Positions 37,401 through 50,879 are shown, counted from the stretch's first letter. The stretch is 64,000 nt of DNA from Campylorhamphus procurvoides (GCA_013396655.1 WBMV01000460.1:33686-97685); one strand, 5' to 3'. Notes: generated by a model not told the origin, from the letters alone. Made by a program: numbers and translations.

Positions 37401-40100
37401 CTTGCTGAGACTAAATAGGTCTTCCTCTAGCATACAGGCACAGGAAAACAATCAGTAGAGGGATCTCACACCAACCAATGCTGGATACAGGCAACAGCCT
37501 ACATTGCTCAGCTCTTTTCTACTGACAGTGTTAGCTGTAAGACCCTGCAGAATTCAGCTGCTGTTGCTGTTTATATTAATTGAACTGGTTTAATTAGTTC
37601 ACCAATGGAAGTTTAGTTCAGCAACTCACAGTACTAAACACAGACTTCAAAGCATGAAGTATAGATAAATGGTAGGAGAAATCTGAAAATACTGGGTACT
37701 GTAAGAAAACACAAGTGTAAGAAAGATAATAAATGAGGTTTACTTTTATTACTTCTGTAAGGTAATTTTCTGCACAATGTTAATGATAGGAAATAACATA
37801 CATTCTCCATCAAATTATTTGAAGTCTATTTAATTTGACTTACCTAAAGCAGTAATTATGTAAAATTACATAGAACCTGCAGCAGTCCAGTGTATATCAG
37901 TTGTTAATTTTGTTAATTCCATATCAAGGCCTACGCTCAAAGTCACATGAAATATAAGCCAGTTATTTTTCCACAAAGGCATTTAACCAAGGCAAGGAAG
38001 AAACCTTGATCCATTTTTGACACTGTTAACAGTATGCTAGAGAGCGTTTTTATTCTTACTTGATTCTGCTGATCTCATTCATTTTTTTTCTAAATCTCGT
38101 ACGTATACTTCCCCAATACGTGAATTAACCTAACATGGAGGACTTTTCTGTTCAAAAACCAAAACAACCCCTGCTTGACCAAAATGTGCTACTGCTGACA
38201 GTTTATGCTTGACATTTTATAAGTGCAAATGTTCTAGTAAGAGTAACTGTGTGTATAGACATTTTCCACAGGAACATTTTGCATAAGATCTGCTGCTGCT
38301 TTCGTTATCAGAGTTCAGGACAGACATAGTAGGCCAGTACTTACTTAGTAAACTAGTTGTTAATAACACAGACATATTGTCAGAGATCTAGATGGACGAG
38401 GTACAAAAAATTGCTGTCTCAAGCTGTTTTCTCTCTGCAGTTGCATGTTACCTTTCTCCACAACACAGCCACACTAATAGATGGTGTCCTGGCAGAGTTC
38501 TGGTTTATAGCCACCTTTGCTCAAACTGCTGCTACAAGTGGGCTCTATTATTGTCTTTGTTGGTTAGAAAGTCCTGACAGCTTGCTGAAAGGACAAGAGT
38601 GCTCAGATTTTTTTAATCATCTTTCATGAAGTACTACTGACAGAAACATACTTACAATATTCACAATACAATATTGCAGTTTAAGAGAGCTACCAGTAGT
38701 AGTATTGTGGATACCCTTTAGTAGGTACTTCAGAAGAGCTTGCTAACAAATCCTTTGCACAAGCTGTAATTTTAGGTTGTATTGTCTTCCACTAATACTG
38801 AAAGATGTCAGAAACAGTTGAAGAAGCTGTTGTAGCAACACCTTGAAGTTAGGGTGACAGATTGTGTCACTGCAACACTGGCATTGAATTTACTGATCTA
38901 TGTGAGTGACAAGTGACTGTTCCTCAGAGTGGTAGCAATCACTTTATCCATTTATTTCCCTGATCTTCAATAGTTTCTAATGCCAAAGAAAAGTTTATAC
39001 TCCCCTTCTCCTCCAGTTTCACCCAAGAAAGCCAAACAGTCAAAATCAAAAGGTACAATAATTAACATAGCAAGAAAATAGGACAGCCCTAATCCACATA
39101 AATTATACCATTCACTTCCTGTGAACTTGTGGTAGATGATGCATTTTGTGTGTCTTTGGGAAGCATAATTCTTCTACCTGTACACTTTACCTCCACCCAC
39201 TTTGTGGCAAACTCAAATCCATGCTTCTACTACACCAACTGCATTAGAGGTAGACAAGAAAATGTCTTGTCTTGGAAGGTTTGTGCTGACAAACTTCTCA
39301 GAATATCTAACAATATATATGCTGAATAATGTACCACAACTAAGCTTTTAACTTTTTCCTATTAAGCAGAATTTATAGATTTAAAATTCCTTAAAGTTTA
39401 GGCAGACTTTCCTTTTTTGAAAAATAAAAAGGTGATCATCAAGCAGCTAATCCATTATAGATAAATCTTATTGCAATGTCTGCAGGGAAAAAGAACTTTT
39501 CTCATTTAACACCACTGGACCCAATACCTTTAAACACACTGAGCAGGATTGTAACTGCTTTAAAAGCAGTTTACTTGAAAAGTGGTCCAACTGGAAAAGA
39601 GTGAAACGCAAACCTAGTTGTGTGTTACAGCACTTCTCACATAATAACCAATTTGTGTAGCTCGCTCTGTGTAGTTGGAAAATCATCACTTGGTACAACC
39701 ATATAGTCCTTTGAACATAGTCAGGGTGGGCACATCTGCTTTCTTTCCAGACAGCTAGACAAAATAACCCATTTGGGTCCTGAGAATACTGGCATACATC
39801 CTACAAAAAAGTCTAGAAACAGAATTAGCTGAGACCAGTTCAAAGTTCACATGATACATTTAAACTCAAGAGAACTTCTCAAAGGTTAATTAACCTTCTC
39901 AGTGTCTCCTTGACCTTGACAGAAGCATACATACCAAAGTAACTGGCTGGGTTTGGTTCGTTTGGGTTTTTCAGTTTAGTTTTGTTTTTTACCAGAACGG
40001 GAAGAGGACAACCTAACCCCAACAAAAAAGGGAGCGCGACCTAACTCAACAGCAAGCAAACAATCCACAGAAAACTTTCATAGCAAAATAGCGACATCCA
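37400..40100. other. Intergenic DNA without recognised feature
   Basis: AT-rich unique-looking sequence. I see no exon, transposon or RNA gene in it. Confidence 0.6.
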
Positions 40101-40139
40101 CTGTTGGATATCTCAGTTACTCCCTTACACTCTTCGAAA

Positions 40140-41050
40140 ACAAAGCGGAGGGGAGAACGCCACGGAGGGAGAAGCCAAACACTGAAGGCGTTGACGAACC
40201 TCCTCCTCCTCCTCCTCCTCACATCGCTGCCACCAGCCTCCCGTTCCCATCCCCACGCAGGGAGCCCCCAGAGCGCGGCCGCGGTCGCTCCGCGGGGCGG
40301 GGAGACGGGCGGGCAGCACGGTGTTATTGTGCCACGGTGTTAGGGCAGCACGGTGTTATTGTGCCACGGTGTTAGGGCAGCACGGTGTCAGGACAGCACG
40401 GTGTCAGGACAGCACGGTGTTGCGGTGTCACCGCCTTCCCTCCAGGCCTTCCCAGGGCGCAGCCACGGGGACAGAGAGGACGGAGGACGCTGAACCGTGA
40501 AGATGCCCCTCGGCAGGGAGAGGCCGCCGCCGGGTCGCAGGTGGCTGTCTGCAGCTGTGGAGCAGAAAGCAGGGCGCGGCGGTGACTGCGACACGTGGGT
40601 GAGGACAGAAGCCCCTCGGCTTTCCCTGCCTCGCATCGCCGCCCCGGGCGGGCTCCGCTGCCCGCTCCGCCGGGGGCCAGCTGGTCCCGGGGGGCACCGG
40701 GAGAGCTGCCCGTGGCTCGCCGGGCTGTCAGCGCTGCTCCCATCGCCTTCCCTGGGTGCCAGCGGGGGCGGACGGGTCGCGTCCCTCCCGATGTGCGCTG
40801 GTTTGGGGCTCGGCGGCGGCAGCGCCGGTCCCGTCAGGGGCAGTCCGGTCCTCGGGGCGGGTGTCTGTGCGAGGGGTTTGCTGTCACGCCGTGTCCGAGG
40901 GGTAGCGGGCCTGCAAAGGAGGGTCGGGCAGCCGCAGGGAGCGGTCCCAGCGCCGCTGTCCCGGGCGAGGGCGAGCCCGGCAGTGGCGGAGCGCCCCTCG
41001 GCTGTCGGAAGCTGCTCGGTCGGCGAAGGTACGGACCGGAGTGCCAGGGT
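40140..41050. promoter_or_regulatory. CpG island, possible promoter
   Basis: About 0.9 kb of GC-rich DNA with abundant CG dinucleotides between AT-rich flanks. Long open frames on both strands are expected from low stop-codon frequency here and show no domain. Near its right edge a 'ccag|ggtagg' context (about 41046) could be a splice donor, which would fit the first exon of a plus-strand transcript. No transcript can be assigned. Which gene it serves, if any, is unknown. Confidence 0.6.
40314..40430 (+). repeat. 32/16-bp GC-rich minisatellite
   Basis: The word CAGCACGGTGT recurs at 40314, 40346, 40378, 40394 and 40410, that is with spacings 32, 32, 16 and 16. The 32-bp unit looks like a diverged dimer of the 16-bp unit. 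Confidence 0.9.
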
Positions 41051-42020
41051 AGGTTTTCCTCCTTCTTCTTTAGTTTGTAACTTCAGCCAGGAATGGTCAG
41101 AAGAAGTCTTTCCCCCTCACCTGAAGGACCAGGTCTTGATTTCTTCCTATGGAGAAAAATGGGAGGGACGGAATAACCAACTGAAAAGGGAAGGGGGTAA
41201 TGGAAGCCAGTTTGTACTGGTATAAACATAACTGCGTTTGCTTTGCTCTGAGCTTGCCGGCTGGACCGCTGCTGGTGGGAGGGCAGCAGACCATGGCCGT
41301 GTCTTGGGGTGCCCTGTGCTGCTGGGAAAGGCCAGACTGGTCCAGGAGGGCAGTGCTTGTACAGGAAGTTATTCTCTCTGGCTCTGCTACTTTTACATAG
41401 GCTGTCTTGAGATACGAAGGTGATGTCTGCATGCACAGCTTTACTGACTTTCTAGAAAGCAATCATTCTTTCAGATTCGTGTCTTTACAGGGTATTAGCA
41501 CAGCTGACATTTTAAAATAAAATAAATTGCTAAGTGGTGGAAAGGCAGTAAAAAAACCCCAACAACTGAAATTGCTGGATGTATAAGAAGTAATTAGAAA
41601 TGCTCCCAGTGAGGTGGGTGAATATGAGACCAATTCTGAGCTGTTCTAGTCATGCAATGCTTGTTGTGGCTTTGATTTTTCAAAACCAGTCTCAGTAACT
41701 TCTAAAAGGATTGATGGAATAGATGTTTTACAGTCGTGTCTGTTGGTTTCAGTTAGCACTGTACATAAATCAGTTCATATTCCAGTACTATTAGTACAGG
41801 GATATGAACTTGTGTTTCCAGTAATTTAAGAAGGCGTGACTGACAACCAATCACAGCTGAAATGGGCTTCTGTCTTGCACTGTATAACTTAGAAGTTATT
41901 ACTCATCTGTAGTTAGTGTTCTCTTGGTTTTTTCTTTCATACACACACATTCTTGCATGCGTGTGAAAGACAGATCTGCCGGAAGCAGCAGGAAATTCAA
42001 AGTTATTGGTTTGATTCGGT

Positions 42021-42044
42021 TTATATATATATATATATATATAT
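42021..42044 (+). repeat. (TA)n microsatellite
   Basis: About 12 TA units, uninterrupted. Confidence 0.95.
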
Positions 42045-42784
42045 CTAAATGGAAGGGCTCACCTGGGACACAACTTTGATCTATAGTGTGGATATATTGA
42101 AATTTTTATGCCCAACTGGACTGTAGTTTCTAATAACATTTCAAAATCTTGAAAGAGAGATGCACCAGTCTTCTCCTGCTGCTAAAAGAGGGGAATTTTG
42201 CAAACCTCTTTTGTGGTGCAATCTGTCTTCTTTCATCTTTTCCTTTCATATGAACATGTTCAAGCTATGACAGATCAGACCCCATGAGTAACACAAGTAT
42301 TTTTAATGCTATCTGGCAGTTCAATAACTTGCTGCTTGAATACTTTGTGGGTTAGGTGAGAGAAAGAATCTGCAAACAGCTAGATGGCACACCCTGTTAT
42401 TAGTACTGCTAATGCAGTGTGTTTTCTAGCACTAGTATCTGCTCATGAGAATGATCTTGTCTCACCTAGGATAGACGATTTTGCTGTGAAAAGGAAAACT
42501 TTTCTTAAAAATTTTGAAGTGATCATGCTATAGTGCCTTTTGTTGGTGGTGGTAAGATACGTGCTATTTAAAGAATAAAATAAATTGACATAATTTGAAT
42601 TGTTGCCTTTTGTTTTTTATTTTCCTCCATGCTTCACATTGAAGAAATGAAAATTACTTTCTTTTCAAACTTTCTACCTAAATGTATCTCCCAAAGTTCC
42701 AAAGCTACTCACAGGATATATTTGGAAAAAAAATAATTTGGTTGTAGTGACTGTGATTCTTTAAATACATCTTGAAAGGGGATT

Positions 42785-42935
42785 GCTGCTTCTTGAGTCG
42801 CCACCCCTGGAGGTATTTTAAAAAGACCCATGGATGTCGTGCTTAGGGATGTGGTTTTGTAGTGGGCTTGGCAGCATTGGCTGGACTTGATAATCTTAGA
42901 GTTCTTTTCCAACCTAAATGATTCTGTGATTTAAG
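42785..42935 (+). mobile_element. CR1 3'-end fragment
   Basis: Plus-strand CR1 tail: 'gatgtcgtgcttagggatgt', then 'ttttccaacctaaatgattc'. It is short and 5'-truncated. Confidence 0.85.
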
Positions 42936-43862
42936 TAACAAAAACAAACAACCAAACAAAACATCTAGTTTTGGATACCGTTTACTTTCTTCACCAGGAA
43001 GAAAATATTTTGGGAGAAGTGTTTTTGTGTAGAAGGAAGCATGCACTTTATACATGTATTTTAAAGTGATAAAACTGTGTGGTCAAAAGTTAATCTGAGT
43101 TCAGATCTGTCCAGCAGAACTGGATGTTTTTACAGCACTCAGTCTGAAGTTTTTATACATCATCCATTTGTCTGAACTTTTTATCTTATTGTCTGTAATT
43201 TAAGAAAGGTAAGTAAGTATAGAGCTAAGTAAGAATGCAGAGCTCACTGCTTAGCATAGTGTAAAGTATATAGTTTATTTCTGGTACTCAGAGTGATTTT
43301 AAACTTAAACATATGAGTGGGTTCTACTGTGGGTGATTGACTGTTAGAGTTAGCAGTTCTCACTTGCAGTTGTCAGTAAGAATTCTACCAGCTCAAGTCT
43401 TTAACATTTCCCATTCATGTGGATTCATGCTGGGAAAATACAGTGTCTAAAGTCAAGGGATATCAGCACAAAAAGTCTTGTTACCAAGAAAAGAACCTTG
43501 AAATAGTAGAATGTCTGCATAAGTGATTAAATGTTTTAGCTAAATAGCAATCATCTAATATCAGGGAAAGTTATGGAGAGAAGTAGTTTCAAGTGAGTAC
43601 GTAAAATTATCATATGAATTGTCGTTTCTCTTTCTTCCTAATTCAATATCCTCTTATTCCTGAACCTTTGTCGCATTTACTCATTATATTTCATAAATTA
43701 AAGAAATTGGTTAAAATTTGTATGGTGTATTATTTCAGCTGTTGTAATTTTGTTTAAACAAGCATAGTCTGAATTTTGAAGGATATTTGCCATTGGAATT
43801 GCAGTAGTTTAAGAAAAAGAAGATCCATAATGTTGGGCTTTTTTTCCTGTTGTAAATCCAGG

Positions 43863-43998
43863 AGTTTTTCAAGTTCAGGTCAAATGGTGCTTTCATCAAC
43901 CTGGTCTGGTGGAAGGTGTCTCTGCCTTTGGCAAGGGTGTTAGAGCTAGATGAGCTTCAAAGGTCTCTCCAACCCAAATCGTTCTGTGATTCTATGAT
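43863..43998 (+). mobile_element. CR1 3'-end fragment
   Basis: Plus-strand CR1 tail: 'caacctggtctggtggaagg', then 'ctccaacccaaatcgttctg' and a terminal 'tgattctatgat'. Confidence 0.88.
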
Positions 43999-46140
43999 AG
44001 TTTGGAATATTATATTTACTCTTCACAGTAGCTTATATCTGGCTGCACAAGCCTATTTACATTGATCAGTCTACATTGAAAGTAAAATGGAAGTAAGACT
44101 GGTTTCCAGTAAGGTAGTTGTATGCCAACCTAGGTTTCTGGCCAGGGTGCCTTGTAATTACTGTACACTAATCACCCTCTGTGTGATCAAACTTCTAAAC
44201 ATGATGACTGAATGCTTTCGTAGTGCTAATGAGAAGCTATGGAGGCAAGGGGTTTTTTTATCCAGAAGAGGGTAGGTTGTATGATTCAAAAGATGTTTTC
44301 CTAATCAGTTATGCAATATGAACAGCCACTGCATCTGTTGCATTTCCAATATTAGATTCTGAGGAAATGAGCACTAGTTTATTTCTTAACCATACTTTTT
44401 AAAGTGTATTGGTTTTCCAAAAGTGTTTTGTGGATGAGAAAGGAGCTCTTATTGTGTGCAGGAGTCTTCCTGCAGAACTTCAGGAAGATGGCTTTGGGAC
44501 TTTCTGCGAGTCTCTTTGAGAAAGTTCAGCATCCTGAACACAAAGACTCACGAATAGTGAAACTAAAACAACTAAGCTAAAAGTAAACTGAAATAGATAC
44601 AGTGTTTCTTTCTATTTCTTTTTTTGGCAATGAAGTTGTGCTTTGTTAGATGTTATTTGAAGTTGGCTTTGATCCAGAGATCTGTTTGTACTTGAAGTAC
44701 ATGATTAGGAGCCACTGGGTCTATACTTTGTCTTGTTACATCATTTCTGTGGGAGAATGAGGAAGGTTTCAGGCTCTCTTCATGACACAACATCACCTAC
44801 TGTAATGAATGCAGAGCAGCATCCTAAGACTTAGTTCACACATTCTTATAATGCCTGTTGAGAGGCCCAGTTGGCTAGTATCTCCTAATAAAAACAATTT
44901 ATTCCATTAACAGTAGAATAAAACCTGGTTTTCCTTCAACTGGTTTACTTTGTTCACATTTCTCCTGCTGTCTTCCTCTTCCTTCCCCACTGTCACTTCA
45001 GAGGTTCCCCACTGTTACTTCTGAGTGTCCTCCTTGTCTCTGTCCTAACCCTTTCTTTGATGGCTTAAAGTTACTCCACTACTATGTGTGAGTATGAGTC
45101 CTCCATCTCTCGTTTATGTACCACCAGTGGTGGTTGGCTGTGGAGCTAACTCATGCATAAGCTGAGAGGAAAATGTAGCTATTAAGCAAGTCTCATAATT
45201 TCCTTCAGCAAGAATTCAGTTCGGCAAGAACTGAGCCTTTCAGGTTGATTCATCAAGCATTTTTATGCAATTTGCAGGAACACCATGGTTTTGTCATACT
45301 GGACAAACAATTCTCATGAGCTGAAGACTTCAAAAATTAGAAGAGATGGGATTGCTGATCAATACAGCTGCATAAACCTCTCAAGAACAGGGACTAGAAT
45401 AGAGGCTATCTAAGAAAGCCAGGTAGGTACCTATTTAAGTATATGGTGCTCTGTTCTTTGAGAAATGCCACATCATACAATCTGAGTTTGATTGTTGGTT
45501 AAGCAGAGTAACCATTGGTCAGTAACTTTAAGTGAAAAGACAAGTTCTATCCTTCCCCCGTGCCCCTTGGGAAATGACTGCAGGACCATATATATTCTCC
45601 TGTGTTCTTGTTTGTGAATTGATTTCTTGCGAGCTGCAGTCATTTAGGTTTGTTGTCTTTAAATTTTGATGGAGTCACTTCAGTCTATGTCCACTAAATC
45701 TCTTTTGCTTAGACAAAAAATTTGGTACCAATTTTCATCTGGTAGATACTAACAGTAAAGAGGGATGTTATCTGTAGTCTTTGGTTTCTTTTGAGTCGTT
45801 ATTCTTTATAAAGCTTTTTGTAGTGTTTTACATGAAAGGTGCTGTATGCAGTAGACTGTGACATAAATAGATGTACCTGCTTGATCTTAGTCTTGGAAAC
45901 CTTGATTTTCTTTGAGAGGAATTGGTCAGAAGCATTTGTGCCCTTGAACACTAGGTAGTCAAAGCAAATATCTGTGTGGAATGTTAACAGACAGGACTAA
46001 TTCCAACACTTTTTTTCTGCATAGTTTTCAGAATTACAGTCTCTGTGTTTGGACATTACACATGAAAGGAGGCAGGCATTTATCCTCATTCTTCATGCAA
46101 AATGTCAAATATTTTAAAATAATTCCCAGGTGTGTGGAAA

Positions 46141-46156
46141 TACATATATATATATG
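46141..46156 (+). repeat. Short TA-rich microsatellite
   Basis: A run of alternating T and A, about seven units. Confidence 0.8.
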
Positions 46157-46525
46157 GTCTTGCACTGCCTACCTTAAGACCTGTGGCGAGTTACTACCAA
46201 TGGCAATACTATTCTTCACAGGTTATATACAAAGACACTTATGCAGCTATGTTATATCAATGTGCTTAGCTTATGTCTGAGTTTAAAACAAGTCCATATC
46301 AGTTTAGTGCAGCCTTAATGGTGTAACTGGCCCTCTTGCTTTAGCTGCACCACTGTCTCACATTCTTCTATTGGCCACCTCAGTAGAGAACCTGGCTTCA
46401 TCTTCTCAAAGACCTTCACAGAGGTGTTAAGTTTCCCCTTAAAGCCATCTCCAAGCTGAATAGACAACTTATTTGGGGCCTTCAGTAGTGAAGAACTAAA
46501 AAAAAAAAGCAATGATACAGTCAAA

Positions 46526-46582
46526 GTCATAGAATGGTTTGGGTTGGAGGGGACCTTAAAGATAATCTAGTTTCCCTGGGCT
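46526..46582 (-). mobile_element. CR1 3'-end fragment
   Basis: The plus strand reads 'atagaatggtttgggttgga' then 'ccttaaagataatctagttt', the reverse complement of a young-looking CR1 tail. Only about 55 bases remain. Confidence 0.8.
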
Positions 46583-49233
46583 AATCATCCAATAGTCAGA
46601 GTAAAACTGGCAGTGGGCTGCTCCTAAGGGGAATTGCACCTCTGCTGTGAAATGTGCAGATTAGTAGGACTAGCCCTCTTGAGTCTGTGCAGCGGTAGAG
46701 GAGGGCAAAACAGAGCAGTGGTGTGCCTGCTGAGGATGCCTGCTCTGCTCCTGGTTATCTTTTAAGTCCTGGAAAAGGTTAGTAGTGTTTGTGCCACTCT
46801 CAGCAGAGTGAGGCTGCTCCTGCTAGCTTGCAGGTGAACATCCTTTAGATATGTGAGTTCTGCCATGGGAACTGAGGTGGATGTGATGGAGTGACTGCTT
46901 GCGCAATTTAGATCGGCGTGAGCCACGGCCTCCCTAAGCTCTACATGCACCATGACCAATGCACCTGCTCAGGGGGATCTTGCTGCTATTGCTTCTCCCT
47001 AAGTGTCCATGGCTTGTGTTGCCTGGCAGAGGCTTGCGAGTCTGGTGGAGGTGCTGGGGGACCATCACACCGCGTGACACCCCAGGCAGCACCTCAGCTT
47101 TGCTACTGTGCTTTGATGTCTTTACCACATGCACTGACCTGGCCTGGGACACAGCCTGCAGTATATGCTGGAGAATGGCAAAGGTACAGAGAGATAAGCA
47201 AGCCACTCTTGCTTTTCCTACTGATTTTATACTGACACTGCCAGTACAGATGAACCTGTCTGTCCCTCTCCAGAAGGCAGTGCTCTGGGGAAATTTTTAG
47301 CTGTGAGTGATGAGGCTGAGCAGGGGTAAGAAGAGGTGTGGGAGCAGCACAGGCAGAGCAGCAGGATGGGCATGCAGTTCTCACACATGCTCTGAGCATG
47401 GCTTGGGCTGACTGTGACAAGGGTTACCTCAATGCAAAGCATGAGTAACCACATTTTGCAATCCATGTTAAAAGTTAGATTGAAGCCTTACCTAGATCTC
47501 ATTCCTCTAGGCATTAAGATGATGTCTTAAAGTTTGTTGATGCTGTATCTTTATGAGTTTTCATCTCATCTAGAGCAGATGTGGAAAGCCACAAAGACTT
47601 TCGGAGTGGAAGCTTTTCATGTAAGTGGGGGATTTTCAGAGGTTTTCAGACTCTTGAAATGTAGACTGCTGCAGTAACAAGAAAATATATTTATCTTGTG
47701 CAGTCTCATGATTACATCTAGGTGTGTCCATCTCTTCCTGTAATCATTTTAACTGCCTTAATAAATAAGAAAATACAATCATCTCTGTTTTACAGAAGAC
47801 ACTGAGGCATGGCAGAGCTATGGCTTATTACTCACTATAACAAGGTTGGTTTTAGGAACCTTCTGCCCTTAGACTAATGACTCTGGTTTTGCTTGCAAAA
47901 CGACAAAAAAGGGACAGCAGGGCATGTGAGAAGAAAGAACTGTTGAAAGGCTGTGAAATACAGTCTAAGTAAAATTAACCTGACTTTAGCATTCTAAACA
48001 TCTGTTCTGATTCTGCAGCTATTTGAGGTTATAGATGACGCCCACAAGTAAATCTGAATGTAGCTATACCATAGGAACATGCAATCAGTTTTCAAGCTTT
48101 TGCCTGAGAAAGCAGCAGTTTGCTAGAGACAGTTTGCAAAGCAGGGATTTTGGATTAGCCTTTAGAAAAAAGTCTCAGACATTGCTTCCAGCTGATTGTA
48201 ATGGACACTTCAGTGCCTTTGAAGATGTTAGGGTGTGTCTGAGCAGACTGAGCATGTTTGGTTTGCTTGTTTCGTTTCAGTGAGTATTTTGTTAAAGATA
48301 AAAGGCTTCCATATGTGAGAACTCCAGCATGACAAAACTGTTTTCAGACCTCTGTCAATTTGTCAGGCCTGTTTCTTACAAGGCAAATTGGACCCCTTTC
48401 TCTGACTAACTACACAGAGATCATCAGTGGGGCTCTCAATTGCAAACAGCTGTGTGATGTGTCTTAGATGGAAGACAGAAAAGCTGCATCTCTGCTCTGG
48501 CCCTGTGCCAGACCACCTGCTTTGTAAACTCAGCAATTGTTTTTAGTAAAATGTCATTGCCGGAACTGGTCCTGGCTGCTGCTCTGCTTCACTCCCAAGA
48601 GCTGCAGAGCCACTGTACCTCCTGCTGCACATCTGCTGGCAAAATCATCATACACACTTGTCCCAGCATGTCTGTAAGTTTATCCAACGTCCACCCTCTC
48701 TGGCTGGAACCTTGACTGAGGGCAGCAGTCCGCAATGTTTATGCAGGTTTGTCTGATTTTCCTGCTGTGAGTCCAGGGAATAATCAGATTTTTCAAGGCC
48801 AGAGCAAAAGTGCTGGCCCATGCAGACTGTTTGGTAGATACCCTTCTGTAAATTTTAATTCCACAGCCCACACAAGTATCCATAGCCACAGTACTTGCAG
48901 GTGACAGTGGAAGTGCTGTCCCAGCCACACATGCATTTTGCACATAAGCTTCTTCTGCTGGAAAGGCAAAATGCTTGCAATTACAGTGATCCTGAAGACC
49001 ATACAATACTGTATCAAATGATTAAAGTCTTCAGTACCTTCTTACTGATCCAGGCTAATTTGGTTCTACTGAATTTCGGCCAGAGATCACCCACATATTA
49101 CAAGGTTGTTCCTCTTTTGACTAATAGTGGCTCAGGGGTCTCTCACTAACATATGGCTGACTGAAGACCAGTCTCTTCCATAACCCATGTTATAGAAGCA
49201 ATTTACCTTTGATCCCCAAATTAATCAGCATGT

Positions 49234-49415
49234 GTTAAAAAAACCCCCAACAAACAGCAAAAAACCCATGACAACAAAAACACAACCAAACAGAAACCCT
49301 AAACAAAACAACCAACCAACCAACCAACCAAAAAAAAAGAACCCAACCAAACAAAAAACTCAAACCAAACCAAACCCAAAACAAACCCCACCAACCACAT
49401 AACAAACCAAAACCA
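49234..49415 (+). repeat. A/C-rich low-complexity tract
   Basis: About 180 bases composed almost only of A and C, with a (CCAA)n core at 49310-49330. T and G are nearly absent on this strand. It is non-coding. Confidence 0.85.
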
Positions 49416-50169
49416 TTTAAGAAGATCTGGAAGATCAAGTCATAAAAGCAGGTTCTGATTATCAAACCCACAGCAACAGCATTAAAATGGGGGTCTGTTA
49501 GCCTTTCTTTATCATTTCATAAATACAGCTCCAGAGTAATTTGACAGATAAATGTGCAGCACCTAGCAAGTAGAGATTCCATGGTAACAGAGGCAATTAG
49601 TCATCCATACAGCATTCCAGCAGTTGTGTCATTTTATTAAGGTAACTGTGCCCCGGACATTGCAACCAGCTTCTGGTTGGTGTTTCACCACTCCCCTTTC
49701 GCATTCTGATCCAAAAGCATAACTGTCTTTGAGGCTTTTATGAAAGTCCTTAACCAATTTTAGGGTGACAACTCCACTTCCACTCCCTTTGTTCTGCTAT
49801 GGAAGATTCCTCGCTGATTTTTTTCTTCCTGCCATGATGAGGATCTGCAGTCACTGACTAGCACAGCTTCGTTATGGGTTCTCAAGACAGAGGCGATGCT
49901 GTGATGCACCTGGCATAGGTGATCTTTGTGCCTCATAGCGTTTGATAAGTTGTGCTGCCATGGGCCAAAACAGCGCCCTATGCCTCACTAGCATGAGCAC
50001 AGCTGGTCTGCCATACCCGCGTCTGGGCAGGGATGCCCCCTCACTGGCATCACGGCTGCAAAGCAGCTCTTTTGCAGGTCCCATTTCGTCTGAACTGCTT
50101 CTCACTGCAGTTGCCATCCCCTCATGGCAGCAGTGGGAGCTGCGGGTGACATCAGGGCACCATCCTCCT

Positions 50170-50415
50170 CAGGGACATGGGGCTGAAAGGACCAGGGAGC
50201 TGCTGAAGGGAGGTGAGGCAGTGGCTGAGGGGATGGTGGGGCTGAGGGCTCTGGGGTAGCTGGGAGCGTGGAGGTTGGGGGCAGAAGGGGACTGGGGAAG
50301 ACTGAGGGCACTGGGGTGTGGGCTGGGGACACCAAGGGCTGGCAGGGGCTGAGAGGACTGGGGAGGACACTGAGGGCACTGGGGTGTAGGTGGGGGGTGC
50401 TGAGGGGACTGCAGG
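50170..50415 (+). repeat. G-rich degenerate minisatellite
   Basis: Repeated words 'gagggcactggggtgt' (at about 50305 and 50372), 'aggactggggaggac' and 'ggggctgag'. Many GGG/GGGG runs lie close together, giving G-quadruplex potential on the plus strand. The open frames over it are composition artefacts. Confidence 0.7.
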
Positions 50416-50626
50416 AAACTGATATAAATACTCAAAAGGCATATTATTTGCAGTATCTCATCTCAGCTGTGACAGGAGAAACTGAGACCCATGGTTTAAA
50501 GTTTCATAAACTATTAAAAATTTGCTTACCAAAGAGACAACCAAGCCATCAGGACATGTACCAGCTCCTGAGTCACATTCTCGGGCAACTTGTGGCCATG
50601 AAGGATAAAGTGAGGTGGGGGCTATT

Positions 50627-50666
50627 CCCCGAACGACCACCAGAGACCCCGAACGACCACCGGAGA
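50627..50666 (+). repeat. 20-bp tandem duplication
   Basis: Two copies of CCCCGAACGACCACC(A/G)GAGA in direct tandem. The surrounding 50.42-50.75 kb looks like a fragment of a dispersed avian retroelement, but I cannot name it. Confidence 0.75.
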
Positions 50667-50843
50667 CCCTCATGAGAGAATGCTCCAACCTGTATGCCCA
50701 ACTACTAAGGTGTACAGCTTTATCTACGTAAGTAATTTCTGAGAAAGGGAAGGAGAATTCCTCGAACTTAGATGAGCATGTGGGCTTTGCCTGGACTGAT
50801 GTCAGCTTTGAGTCGCGGGGCGCGTTACAAGTGACCCCCATAG

Positions 50844-50879
50844 ACACACTCACACTCACACTCACACTCACACACACAC
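50844..50879 (+). repeat. (CACACT)n / (CA)n microsatellite
   Basis: Simple repeat immediately before the assembly gap. With the following GC-rich exon, it probably explains the gap. Confidence 0.9.

Larger units (their letters stand above)
41060..50100. other. Intergenic DNA with small repeats only
   Basis: About 9 kb without any recognised gene. Features found are CR1 tails (42.8, 43.9 and 46.5 kb), two short TA-type microsatellites and an A/C-only tract at 49.2-49.4 kb. The moderately GC-rich stretch 46.6-47.5 kb has overlapping open frames but no recognisable domain. Confidence 0.55.

Noticed and set aside
40497..41225. 242-codon open frame in the CpG island
   Set aside because: Arg/Gly/Pro-rich low-complexity translation, mirrored by equally long frames on both strands. 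Expected from GC content; no domain.
46600..47480. Cluster of overlapping 70-113 codon frames
   Set aside because: Frames exist on both strands with no domain, no splice-phase continuity and ordinary composition.
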